From CAUPWF01 sp036656615 (lineage in GTDB: Bacteria > Bacillota > Clostridia > Lachnospirales > Lachnospiraceae): a stretch of 64,000 nucleotides of DNA. Of the stretch, positions 52,747 to 60,872 are shown one piece after another. How positions within the stretch are numbered: the stretch's first letter is position 1; every line of letters begins with the position of its first letter. The stretch covers positions 248,001 to 312,000 of the forward strand of contig JAVXHY010000001.1 in assembly GCA_036656615.1 (NCBI GenBank), in the 5' to 3' direction. The notes beneath the pieces were generated by a model that worked only from the letters and a program-made list of their open reading frames with translations, was not told where the DNA came from and made no database searches. The position numbers were made by a program, and so were the translations under genes.

Positions 52747-53646
52747 TTATTTAATTACCTCATCCCAGGTAAGTGCTTCCCCTTTAAAAATGGTTTTTAC
52801 CTGTTCACTTGAAAGTTTATCTAAGGTACTATTTTTGTTTACAATTACTGCAATCCCATCTATTGCAATTGCTGTGCTTTTAAGTCCTGCTTTTGTTTCT
52901 GAATCTTGTAACTCTCTAGATGCCATGCCAATATCGCAGATTCCATCCATCGTTGATGTCATACCTGTAGTAGAATCACTTTGTTGGATTTCAATTTCTG
53001 CATTAGCATTCACAGTAAGGTAGGCTTCCTTTAACTTTTCCATAACCGGAGTAACAGAAGAAGATCCAGCTATTACAATTTTACCGCTTGGTTTGCTGCC
53101 TGTATAATTTGCCACATTATCCACTGCAATATATCCGTTTTCTTCTACTACCTTTTGTCCGTCTGGACTCATAATATAATTTATAAAATCCTGTGCCACT
53201 GCACTTACACTATCCTTAGTTGCAATATTAAAAGGTCTGGATACCTTGTATTCCCCTTTTTTAATATTGTCAGCTGAAGGTTCTGAGTTGTCAATTTTAA
53301 GTGCCTTTACACTGTCATCTAAAGAACCAAGTGAAATATAACCAATTGCATAATCATTCCCTGCAACTGTAGACATCATAACCGAAGTACTATTTGTAAT
53401 ATTTGCTTCTGGAGTGGTATAATCCACCTTTTTCCCATCGGAACCTTTTTCTTCTATTCCAAACAATTCAATAAAAGCTCCTCTAGTTCCTGATCCATCT
53501 TCTCTGGAAACAACTGTAATATCATTTGCAGTATCAAAACTTGCTTTTTTCCCCTTATCATCTTTCCCTTGATTTCCACATCCTGTTGCTGTCATAATCA
53601 CCATTGCTGCTACCGCAGTCATTGCTATTATTTTCTTCATTTTCAT
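52747..53646 (-). CDS. pstS: Phosphate-binding lipoprotein PstS
   Basis: A 299-residue phosphate-binding lipoprotein. The signal peptide ends with TATGC (lipobox Cys23). The domain has the phosphate-loop segment VVSREDGSGTRGAF and IVIAGSSSVTPVM. The two halves appear in an order seen in Clostridia, where the GSSSVTP lobe lies late in the chain, so it is a rearranged PstS-like protein. The start was set at the ATG at 53646, 9 bases after GAGGAG; a TTG two codons before is less likely. First gene of the pst-pho operon. Confidence 0.92.
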   Translation of the reverse strand: MKMKKIIAMTAVAAMVIMTATGCGNQGKDDKGKKASFDTANDITVVSREDGSGTRGAFIELFGIEEKGSDGKKVDYTTPEANITNSTSVMMSTVAGNDYAIGYISLGSLDDSVKALKIDNSEPSADNIKKGEYKVSRPFNIATKDSVSAVAQDFINYIMSPDGQKVVEENGYIAVDNVANYTGSKPSGKIVIAGSSSVTPVMEKLKEAYLTVNANAEIEIQQSDSTTGMTSTMDGICDIGMASRELQDSETKAGLKSTAIAIDGIAVIVNKNSTLDKLSSEQVKTIFKGEALTWDEVIK

Positions 53647-53721
53647 AATCAACTTCTCCTCTTTCCCTATACAAGTTCTTAATTCTATTGTCTCTTCACA
53701 CTTGTTATCTTATACAATAAA

Positions 53722-53761
53722 TGTAAAATCCAAAATCAGCATTCTGTTAAATCTAAGTAAA
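53722..53761 (-). promoter_or_regulatory. Candidate PhoP/PhoB boxes upstream of pstS
   Basis: On the minus strand TTTACT (53756-53761), 5 bases, TTAACA (53745-53750), and further on TTTACA (53722-53727). The first two have the 11-base period of B. subtilis Pho boxes. Weak evidence beyond position and spacing. Confidence 0.35.
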
Positions 53762-53774
53762 ATATCTGAAATCA

Positions 53775-53812
53775 AAAAAAGAGCAGGCTCCACAACACGG
53801 AACTTGCTCTTC
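53775..53812 (-). terminator. Terminator after the YitT-family gene
   Basis: Stem AAGAGCAGGCTCC / GGAACTTGCTCTT with two G-U pairs and a 7-base loop; on the minus strand followed by seven T. Confidence 0.8.
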
Positions 53813-53830
53813 TTGTTCATTTACCATACT

Positions 53831-54706
53831 CTACAGCCGTCGTTCAAAATTGCCTGTAACTGCACTGCCTTCATTAAAAATCATAAATGCACTAGGATCT
53901 ATACTATGTACAATCCTCTTTAATTGTGTGACCTCATACTTGGAAATCACAGTTAACAAAACATAAGATGTTTCATTGGTATAGGCACCTTCACCATCCC
54001 AGTTTGTAACTCCCCGCCCCATTTCATCAATAATGGCACGGGATATTCCCAGCTTTTTCGTAAATATCATGACACTCATATTAATATTCTGAGTATGTAC
54101 CCGATCCAAGGCAACTGCAATGATTGTTGTATATATCAATGAATAGATAACAATTTCGATATCAAATAACCACAAACAAACCGCATAGATTGCGATATTC
54201 ATCATGATACTGATTTTACCCACACTGAACCCTGGGTATAGCTTTGCACAGCAGACTCCTATGATATCCTGCCCGCCTCCTGAGCTGCCTCCACGAAGTA
54301 CCATGCCTGCACCGGTTCCTGCAATAATACCTGCAATGATACAAGCAGTTAAATAATCTTCAATAATTGGTGTACCCGGTGTTGGTACAATAGCTAGAAA
54401 AACCGATTGTATACCAACTGTAATCGCCGTCTTGATTAAAAAGCCCTTTCCCATTACCTTCCATGCTAAATATAGTAATGGAAGGTTAATGATAAAATAA
54501 ACAAAACCTACAACATCTATATTTGTTCCAATAGACAAATGTAAAAAATCAATTAAAAACGTTTTAATTAGTTGGGCAATACCCATAAATCCACCATTAT
54601 AAAGCCCTAATGGGGTAATAATCATATTTACCCCTATTGCAAATATCAGACTACCTGAGATAGCCCAAAACATTTGCGTAATTTGTCTAGCTGTAGTTTT
54701 CTTCAT
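53831..54706 (-). CDS. YitT-family membrane protein (DUF2179)
   Basis: A 291-residue protein with five to six spans (YitT domain) and a C-terminal cytosolic DUF2179 domain (SYVLLTVISKYEVTQLKRIVHSIDPSAFMIF). GLYNGGFMGIAQL and GSSGGGQDIIG are typical. The family's function is not firmly known; some members have been linked to membrane transport or stress. The start was set at the ATG at 54706 (MKKTTARQITQ), as the earlier ATG directly touches the GAGGG SD. The alarmone synthetase gene lies 34 bases upstream. Confidence 0.87.
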   Translation of the reverse strand: MKKTTARQITQMFWAISGSLIFAIGVNMIITPLGLYNGGFMGIAQLIKTFLIDFLHLSIGTNIDVVGFVYFIINLPLLYLAWKVMGKGFLIKTAITVGIQSVFLAIVPTPGTPIIEDYLTACIIAGIIAGTGAGMVLRGGSSGGGQDIIGVCCAKLYPGFSVGKISIMMNIAIYAVCLWLFDIEIVIYSLIYTTIIAVALDRVHTQNINMSVMIFTKKLGISRAIIDEMGRGVTNWDGEGAYTNETSYVLLTVISKYEVTQLKRIVHSIDPSAFMIFNEGSAVTGNFERRL

Positions 54707-54740
54707 AATTCCCATCCCTCTAAATAGTTCTTTAAAAGTA

Positions 54741-55412
54741 CTATTCCATTAACTCAAAAACCTTTGTATAATCTCCCGGATTTTCCTGGCATTCTTGAAT
54801 TGCTTCATTTAAAGACAACATTTTATCATCTAAATTAGCTACCATTTCTGCACATTCTTTTAATTCTCTACTAATAAATTCCGGTGCGTTTCCTTCAAAT
54901 TTATAATATATTTTATGCTCCAAACTTGCCCAAAAATCCATTGCAATGGTTCGGATTTGTATTTCTACTTTGGTATCCACAACGCTGTCCGAAAGAAAAA
55001 TTGGTATTGCTACCAACATATGATAACTTTTGTAACCGCTTTCCTTTGGATTCTTAATGTAATCTTTGATCGATAACACTTTTAAATCACTTTGATTTCC
55101 AATCATTTCTGCAAGTCGATAAATGTCTGATGTAAAAGAACAAATCAATCTAACTCCTGCAATGTCATTTACATATTTCACCATATTCTCAATAGAAGTC
55201 TCATATCCATAGCGTCTCAACTTCTTGACAATACTTTCTGGCGCTTTAATACGGGTCTTAATATGTTCGATTGGATTATATGAATGTACATGTTTAAATT
55301 CATCATTTAGAATATCCAGTTTTGTTCCTACTTCTTTAAGTGCTGAATTATAAAGAAACATTACTGTTTTCCAACTGTCAACATCCTCATAATTTCTGAT
55401 TGCTGTTTCCAT
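54741..55412 (-). CDS. relQ: Small alarmone synthetase (RelQ/RelP-like)
   Basis: A 223-residue single-domain (p)ppGpp synthetase with no hydrolase domain. NDIAGVRLICSF, ESGYKSYHMLV and EIQIRTIAMDFWASLEHKI are the RelA/SpoT synthetase motifs. Such proteins make alarmones under cell-wall stress. The C-terminal helices (about 180-215) are the tetramer region. RelQ and RelP cannot be told apart by eye. It has a clear promoter at 55460-55488. Confidence 0.9.
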   Translation of the reverse strand: METAIRNYEDVDSWKTVMFLYNSALKEVGTKLDILNDEFKHVHSYNPIEHIKTRIKAPESIVKKLRRYGYETSIENMVKYVNDIAGVRLICSFTSDIYRLAEMIGNQSDLKVLSIKDYIKNPKESGYKSYHMLVAIPIFLSDSVVDTKVEIQIRTIAMDFWASLEHKIYYKFEGNAPEFISRELKECAEMVANLDDKMLSLNEAIQECQENPGDYTKVFELME

Positions 55413-55459
55413 TTATAAATTGCTCCTCTCGTTATACGAAGCATTTTTCGTACGTCGGT

Positions 55460-55488
55460 ATTATAGCATATTATGCTTTGCTTTGCAA
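55460..55488 (-). promoter_or_regulatory. Promoter of the small alarmone synthetase gene
   Basis: Minus strand TTGCAA (55483-55488), 17 bases, TATAAT (55460-55465), about 50 bases before the start codon. Confidence 0.7.
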
Positions 55489-55516
55489 TGAATCTAAAAT
55501 CACCATTTATAGTTTT

Positions 55517-55577
55517 GTAACAGTTCAGCCATAATCAAAAGAATGAGCGAATCATGCTTGCATGGCTGAGCTGTTAC
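55517..55577. repeat. Dispersed palindromic repeat, copy C (61 bp)
   Basis: Arms GTAACAGTTCAGCCA / TGGCTGAGCTGTTAC (one mismatch) around a 31-base loop starting TAATCAAAAGAA. It lies between the kinase-like gene (stop at 55595) and the alarmone synthetase promoter. Same orientation as copy B, opposite to A. Confidence 0.85.
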
Positions 55578-55594
55578 ATAGTTTTCGTTATGAT

Positions 55595-56125
55595 TTAAGA
55601 TTGAATATAATCGCACGCTTCCCTTATACGAAATGTTGTAAAATATTTTTCCTCCATGGGTATCCATTTTTGCTCAAACTGCCTATATCCCTCTATTCCA
55701 TTTCTTAGAATAAGTCTAGCTTTTTGCTGTTCTTTACTAATATCACAAAATATTTTATAATCATACAAATCCCCGAATTTAGGATGCATTGCATATACTC
55801 CTTCAATGACAATAGTTGAACTTTTTGGGATATAAATTGTCTGTCCATATTCCATAACAGAGCAATTGAAGACTTGATATTTACAATCACCTGTCTGTTT
55901 CAGATTATGAATAACTTCCAGCTGAAATCTTTCATAATGAATATTTCCACCAGCTTCCTTTAGGCGGCTTTCGCTACGCAAATCTGGTGGCAAGAAGAAA
56001 TGATCCATATGAATAACAGGTGCGTCTAATAAATCAGACAACTTACTGGAAAGTGTAGTTTTTCCAGCACCACATGGTCCCTCAATTCCTATGATAAATG
56101 GGTGTGTTTGTTTCAAGGTTTTCAT
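55595..56125 (-). CDS. Uridine-kinase-like P-loop kinase
   Basis: A 176-residue NTPase. Walker A GPCGAGKTT (about 17-25), a lid-like and acceptor region with HMDHFFLPPD (as in uridine kinase, where Asp activates the substrate), and VIEGVYAMHPKF. The sequence belongs to the uridine kinase/phosphoribulokinase-like group, but the target hydroxyl compound is unknown. It starts inside the end of the ECF S-component gene (44-base overlap), so it may phosphorylate and trap what that protein imports. ATG at 56125 was chosen over the TTG before it. Confidence 0.85.
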   Translation of the reverse strand: MKTLKQTHPFIIGIEGPCGAGKTTLSSKLSDLLDAPVIHMDHFFLPPDLRSESRLKEAGGNIHYERFQLEVIHNLKQTGDCKYQVFNCSVMEYGQTIYIPKSSTIVIEGVYAMHPKFGDLYDYKIFCDISKEQQKARLILRNGIEGYRQFEQKWIPMEEKYFTTFRIREACDYIQS

Positions 56126-56645
56126 CAAAGATATAACCTGCCTTTTTTAATGCAATTATAATAATCGGAATAATGATTATATGTGCTATAATTCCTGGAA
56201 CCGCATTGATAAATGCGCCTGCCAAAAACATATGAAAATTAAATTCAATATGTGCAATCCCTGCAATCACAAACATTGCTGTACCCCAAACAATGCGTCC
56301 TATCAGCATTGAAGCAAGAAGACTAATATAAATATTAATTGTTTTTTTTGTCAGATTTTTATAAAACAGACCCGCACACAAACCATAGGCTGCCAGTTCA
56401 AACATCATGGCTATCCCAACTGGAAAAAGCGGAGGCATTCCAAAAATAAAAAATCTTAAAATTGGAGCAATTGCACCAATTACTAGCCCATAAGGCCAGC
56501 CACATGCAAATCCACAGATCAAGATTGGGATATGCATAGGAGAAAGCATTTTTCCTATTTGAGGAATCTGACCTGTAAATAATGGCAGTATAAGTGCAAC
56601 TGCAAGCAGAATTCCTGATAAAACTAATTTTTTCACTCGGTTCAT
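56082..56645 (-). CDS. ECF transporter S component (vitamin or nucleoside)
   Basis: A 187-residue membrane protein with five to six spans. The segment MLSPMHIPILICGFACGWPYG is the signature of a large ECF S-component subgroup; GMPPLFPVGIAMMFELAAYG follows. The substrate is not clear from sequence. Overlap with a kinase gene suggests uptake and phosphorylation of the same compound, such as a nucleoside or a vitamin precursor. AAAGGAAA precedes the ATG. The energising EcfAAT genes are not in the window. Confidence 0.85.
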   Translation of the reverse strand: MNRVKKLVLSGILLAVALILPLFTGQIPQIGKMLSPMHIPILICGFACGWPYGLVIGAIAPILRFFIFGMPPLFPVGIAMMFELAAYGLCAGLFYKNLTKKTINIYISLLASMLIGRIVWGTAMFVIAGIAHIEFNFHMFLAGAFINAVPGIIAHIIIIPIIIIALKKAGYIFDENLETNTPIYHRN

Positions 56646-56814
56646 AATAAAACAATTTCCTTTCGTATGTTACATTTGAATTTCTATCACCTTATAATTT
56701 ATTTCAATCTATCTGCTTGTATGTCAATTACTATTATTCCTGATTTACTTTCCTCTTTATTTGAGATACAATATGATAAGAAATCATAGAAAAATAAAAA
56801 GGAGATATCTTATA

Positions 56815-57246
56815 ATGAAAATAGCAATCGGTAATGACCATGCAGCCGTTAACATGAAACAAGAAATCAGTACCTACCTAATCACAAAGGGTCATGAAAT
56901 AATTAATTTTGGCACAGATACTTCCGACTCCTGTGACTATCCAGAATATGGAAGAGCTGTAGGATATGCAGTTGCAAATAAAAAAGCCGATTATGGCATT
57001 CTCATTTGTGGAACAGGTGTTGGAATCTCACTGGCTGCTAATAAAATCAAAGGAATCCGCGCTGTTGTCTGTAGTGAACCTTGTACTGCCAAGCTATCCA
57101 AACAACACAATAACACAAATATCCTAGCCTTTGGCGCAAGAATTGTTGGTATCGAGGAAGCAAAGCTCATTGTTGATACCTGGTTAGAAGCCCAATTCGA
57201 AGGTGGCAGACACCAAAGACGTGTGGACCTAATCGAACTTGATTAA
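56815..57246 (+). CDS. rpiB: Ribose-5-phosphate isomerase B
   Basis: A 143-residue RpiB/LacB-type isomerase interconverting ribose 5-phosphate and ribulose 5-phosphate. GNDHAAV (Asp8, His9), the catalytic Cys65 in CGTGVG, His98-Asn99 and GRHQRR are the active-site motifs. The start was set at the ATG at 56815 behind AAAAGGAGA; the frame is open 18 codons upstream. It converges with split transketolase genes, forming a pentose phosphate set. Confidence 0.93.
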   Translation: MKIAIGNDHAAVNMKQEISTYLITKGHEIINFGTDTSDSCDYPEYGRAVGYAVANKKADYGILICGTGVGISLAANKIKGIRAVVCSEPCTAKLSKQHNNTNILAFGARIVGIEEAKLIVDTWLEAQFEGGRHQRRVDLIELD

Positions 57247-57255
57247 AAGCTTGGG

Positions 57256-57303
57256 AAACCTCCTGTTCATAACCACAAATCTGTGAACGATACAGGAGGT
57301 TTT
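57256..57303. terminator. Terminator between rpiB and the transketolase genes
   Basis: Outer stem AAACCTCCTGT / ACAGGAGGTTT with an inner GTTCA / TGAAC stem; TTTT follows on the plus strand, little T on the minus strand. Confidence 0.75.
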
Positions 57304-57311
57304 ATTTGTTT

Positions 57312-58268
57312 TTATTTTCTTGCAATTGCTGCTTTTACTTTTTCTACAATATGAGCAGATGTTAATCCAAAGCGCTCTTCTAGATAATCCTGTGGCCCTA
57401 CTTCTCCGAACTCATCCTCTACAGCTACATATTCAATTGGAGTTGGACAATGACTGCCAATACATTCAGAAACTGCACTATAAAGTCCGCCCATTTTATT
57501 ATGATTCTCCGCAGTTATCACCGCACCTGTACTTTTTGCATATTGAATCAGCAATGCTTCATCCAATGGTTTGATTGTAAACATATCAATAACCGTCACA
57601 TTTACACCTTCTGCTTTCAAAATCTCAGCTGCTTCCATTGCCTTTGCAACCATAATCCCACAGGCAACAATCACTGCATCGGCTCCCTCTTGCAATACAT
57701 TTGCTTTTCCAATTTCAAATTTCGTTCCTTCTTCATATATCTTTTTATTATTCTTACGACCAACTCGGATATATGTTACACCTTCTCTATCTTTACATTG
57801 TGTCAAAACATCTTCTAGCATAGCTGCATCTGTAATATCAAAAATGGTTGCTCCCGGTATGGCACGATAAAGTGCTATATCTTCAAATGGCATATGCGTT
57901 CCACCATTAAAAGCAGCACACACACCTGGGTCGGTTCCAATAATAGTAAGTGCATTTCCTGCATACCCTCCAGATAAAAATACTTGATCATAACAGCGTC
58001 TAGATGCAAACGGACCAAATGTATGCACAATTGGCTTAAATCCAACTGCTGATAGTCCAGCCGCAATCCCAATCATATTTGCTTCTGCTATTCCACAATT
58101 AATGGCACGGTCTGGATTACTAACTGCCCATTTTGCTGTTCCAATACAACTCATCAGATCTGCATCTAAATAGATGACATCCTTATCTTCCTCTGCTAAG
58201 CGAGGAATAGTTGCACCTAATACGTCTTTAAATGCACGATCTTTTTGACCATCATATACGATTTTCAT
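57312..58268 (-). CDS. Transketolase, C-terminal subunit
   Basis: A 318-residue pyrimidine-binding and C-terminal part of transketolase. The proton-relay Glu lies in INCGIAEANMIGIAAGL; GGTHMPFEDIALYRAIPG and AENHNKMGGLYSAV follow. Partner of the next gene: together they equal one full transketolase. SD AAGGAGGG. The gap between the two genes is 16 bases. In Clostridia the split form is common and may act on other ketose phosphates. Confidence 0.93.
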   Translation of the reverse strand: MKIVYDGQKDRAFKDVLGATIPRLAEEDKDVIYLDADLMSCIGTAKWAVSNPDRAINCGIAEANMIGIAAGLSAVGFKPIVHTFGPFASRRCYDQVFLSGGYAGNALTIIGTDPGVCAAFNGGTHMPFEDIALYRAIPGATIFDITDAAMLEDVLTQCKDREGVTYIRVGRKNNKKIYEEGTKFEIGKANVLQEGADAVIVACGIMVAKAMEAAEILKAEGVNVTVIDMFTIKPLDEALLIQYAKSTGAVITAENHNKMGGLYSAVSECIGSHCPTPIEYVAVEDEFGEVGPQDYLEERFGLTSAHIVEKVKAAIARK

Positions 58269-58284
58269 ATAGTTTTCTCCCTCC

Positions 58285-59121
58285 TTATGCTAATGCAGCT
58301 AATTCGCTGCGCAATTGTTCCAACCATTTATCATAAACTTCCGTAGACATTGCCATACTATGGTTATTCATTGTCTCTTCTACTTCTTTGATACCTTTTC
58401 CTTTTACCGTATCAAGAATAATTGCAATTGGCTTTTCTGTGGCTTGTTTCGTTAATACATCATATAACTGGTCTAGATTATTACCATCAATGCGGATTGC
58501 CTCAAATCCAAAAGCTTCAAACTTAGTTCTTAGATCTCCGGTATTCATAATGTCTTCTGTATACCCATCTAATTGCTTCTTATTATTGTCAATTAACCAA
58601 ACCAAGTTATTTATTTTTTTAGCAGCAGTAAACATAGCTGCTTCCCATACTTGTCCTTCATTGATTTCCCCATCACCCACTATAAGAAATACCCGATTGC
58701 TGCGGCCTTTTAATTGATCTCCCATTGCCATTCCCACTGCTAAAGATGTTCCTTGACCAAGTGAACCTGTTGTCATATCAATGCCGGTTGTTTTCTTCCT
58801 GTCACAGTGACTTGGGAAGTTAGTGCCTGGCTGATTCAATGTCTTAATTTCGTCATATGGAAAGAAACCTTTTAATCCTAATGCTGCATAAATGGCCGGA
58901 CCTGCATGTCCTTTTGAACATATCAGCTTATCACGATCCTCCATTTGAGGATTCTTTGGATCTATGTTCATAACAGTTCCATATAATACTGCCAGTGCAT
59001 CTGTAATACTTAATGATCCACCAATATGCCCAAACCCTCTGGCCTTAAATTCTTCCACTGCTCCAATACGAATGTTCAGGGCGAATTTTTGTAATTCCTT
59101 TTTTTTGTTATAATCTAACAT
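58285..59121 (-). CDS. Transketolase, N-terminal (TPP-binding) subunit
   Basis: A 278-residue TPP-binding half. CSKGHAGPAIYAALGL, TGSLGQGTSLAVGMA and GDGEINEGQVWEAAMF (with the GDG...N motif for TPP/Mg) are intact. It moves two-carbon units between sugar phosphates with its partner subunit, encoded 16 bases downstream. SD AAGGAGG. Near rpiB, so part of a pentose phosphate cluster. Confidence 0.94.
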   Translation of the reverse strand: MLDYNKKKELQKFALNIRIGAVEEFKARGFGHIGGSLSITDALAVLYGTVMNIDPKNPQMEDRDKLICSKGHAGPAIYAALGLKGFFPYDEIKTLNQPGTNFPSHCDRKKTTGIDMTTGSLGQGTSLAVGMAMGDQLKGRSNRVFLIVGDGEINEGQVWEAAMFTAAKKINNLVWLIDNNKKQLDGYTEDIMNTGDLRTKFEAFGFEAIRIDGNNLDQLYDVLTKQATEKPIAIILDTVKGKGIKEVEETMNNHSMAMSTEVYDKWLEQLRSELAALA

Positions 59122-59194
59122 AACTAACCTCCTTTGTTTTCAGTCAACACGAATACTGTGAATCCGCTTTGCTCTCTCTCATTTCCTTATAGCC

Positions 59195-60370
59195 TTACAA
59201 TGCAGCTACGCCACTTTTCCTTGCTGCCTCAGCCACTGCTTTTGCCACTGCCGGTCCCACGCGTTTATCAAATGCTGCCGGAATAATATAATCTGGAGAT
59301 AATTCATCTTCTGTAATCAATTCTGCTAATGCTGTCGCTGCTGCAATCTTCATCTCATCATTGATATCTTTCGCCCGAACATCAAAGGTTCCACGAAAGA
59401 TTCCAGGAAAGGCAAGTACATTGTTTATTTGATTTGGATAATCACTACGTCCAGTTGCTATTACCGCTGCACCTCCAGCTTTAGCATCCTCTGGGAATAT
59501 CTCTGGTGTAGGATTCGCACATGCAAATACAATCGCATCTTCCTTCATCGTTTGGACCATATCTGTGGTAACCATACCCGGTGCACTTACACCAATAAAT
59601 ACATCTGCTCCCACTAAAGTTTCTGCCAATGTACCCGGCTCCTTCTCTAAATTAGTTACTTGTGCCATTTCTTCTTTAATTGGATTCATACCTTCTATAC
59701 GTCCTGCATAAATTGCCCCTTTGCGATCGCAAAGAGTTACATGATGAATTCCATTGGATAGCAATAATCGAGTAATCGAAATGGCTGCTGCACCGGCTCC
59801 GTTGACCACCACTTTTACTTTTGTTTTATCTTTCTTTACCAGCTTTAAAGCATTTTGTATGCCTGCCAAAGTAACCACTGCTGTTCCATGCTGATCGTCA
59901 TGAAAAATTGGTATATCACATTTTTCCTTTAGTTTTCGTTCAATTTCAAAGCAGCGTGGTGCTGCAATATCTTCTAAATTAACTCCGCCAAAGCTCCCTG
60001 AAATCAAATAAATTGTATTAACTATTTCATCTACATCTTTGCTCTTAATACATAGCGGAAATGCATCCACATCACCAAATGCTTTAAAAAGCACGCATTT
60101 TCCTTCCATAACTGGCATTCCAGCTTCTGGTCCAATATCGCCAAGTCCCAGGACTGCCGTTCCATCCGTGACTACTAAACACATATTATGACGACGTGTT
60201 AATTCATAGCTCATATTTACATCTTTTTGAATCTCTAGACAAGGCTGCGCTACTCCCGGGGTATAAGCTAAAGACAAATCATCCTTTGTAGCTACTGGTA
60301 CCGTTGCAATTACCTCTATTTTACCTTTCCATTCTTTGTGTAACTTTAATGATTCTTCTGCGTAATTCAT
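59195..60370 (-). CDS. Malic enzyme (decarboxylating malate dehydrogenase)
   Basis: A 391-residue short bacterial malic enzyme, malate to pyruvate plus CO2 with NAD(P)H. YTPGVAQPCLEI, DGTAVLGLGDIGP, the FHDDQHGTAVV metal site and the Rossmann motif NGAGAAAI are intact; the catalytic Lys lies in ECALFKAF-like VLFKAFGD. There is no phosphotransacetylase domain, unlike MaeB. The cofactor preference cannot be told. SD GAAGGAGG. It probably forms its own unit, 73 bases before the transketolase genes. Confidence 0.93.
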   Translation of the reverse strand: MNYAEESLKLHKEWKGKIEVIATVPVATKDDLSLAYTPGVAQPCLEIQKDVNMSYELTRRHNMCLVVTDGTAVLGLGDIGPEAGMPVMEGKCVLFKAFGDVDAFPLCIKSKDVDEIVNTIYLISGSFGGVNLEDIAAPRCFEIERKLKEKCDIPIFHDDQHGTAVVTLAGIQNALKLVKKDKTKVKVVVNGAGAAAISITRLLLSNGIHHVTLCDRKGAIYAGRIEGMNPIKEEMAQVTNLEKEPGTLAETLVGADVFIGVSAPGMVTTDMVQTMKEDAIVFACANPTPEIFPEDAKAGGAAVIATGRSDYPNQINNVLAFPGIFRGTFDVRAKDINDEMKIAAATALAELITEDELSPDYIIPAAFDKRVGPAVAKAVAEAARKSGVAAL

Positions 60371-60583
60371 TGTTGCCTCCTTCGAAATCTTTACCTAATA
60401 AATTATCCCACATATTTCTCACACATGCAAGCGTATTTAATCTGTAGATTATTTTACTTTGTATTGGCACTATATTTAGGACTATAAAAAAAGGAACTTT
60501 AGTGGTATACTAGAATTCCTTGAATTAACAATTTTTTAAACAAAATATAATTTACGATTCTGCCTACTGAAAGGAGAAATATA

Positions 60584-60850
60584 ATGTTTCGTTTATGGGG
60601 AAAGATATACACAGAAAATCGACTTATAAAAGATACTGTCATTTGCGATGATTCCGTTGAAACACGCACACACAAGGTGTTTCATGCTTTAAACAGTATC
60701 TGTTATGAATTCGATTTGTGCAAGCCAATTTGGTTAAATGTAACAGTTGAAGCCTTCCAAAAGCATAATAAAGCACGATTTTATCAAGATAGTTTTGTAG
60801 AACCTATTGATTTTGATTATTTAGAAATCCATGTAATTGAAGAAGACTAA
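60584..60850 (+). CDS. Small conserved hypothetical protein (88 aa)
   Basis: An 88-residue soluble acidic protein, MFRLWGKIYTENRLI at the start, with mixed alpha/beta content and no motif I recognise. A clear SD, AAGGAGA, lies 7 bases before the ATG and codon use is like the neighbours, so it is a real gene. It looks like the small uncharacterised proteins conserved among Lachnospiraceae. It stands alone between the malic enzyme and the MacB-like operon. Confidence 0.75.
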   Translation: MFRLWGKIYTENRLIKDTVICDDSVETRTHKVFHALNSICYEFDLCKPIWLNVTVEAFQKHNKARFYQDSFVEPIDFDYLEIHVIEED

Positions 60851-60872
60851 GCACATGGATAAATTGCTATTA

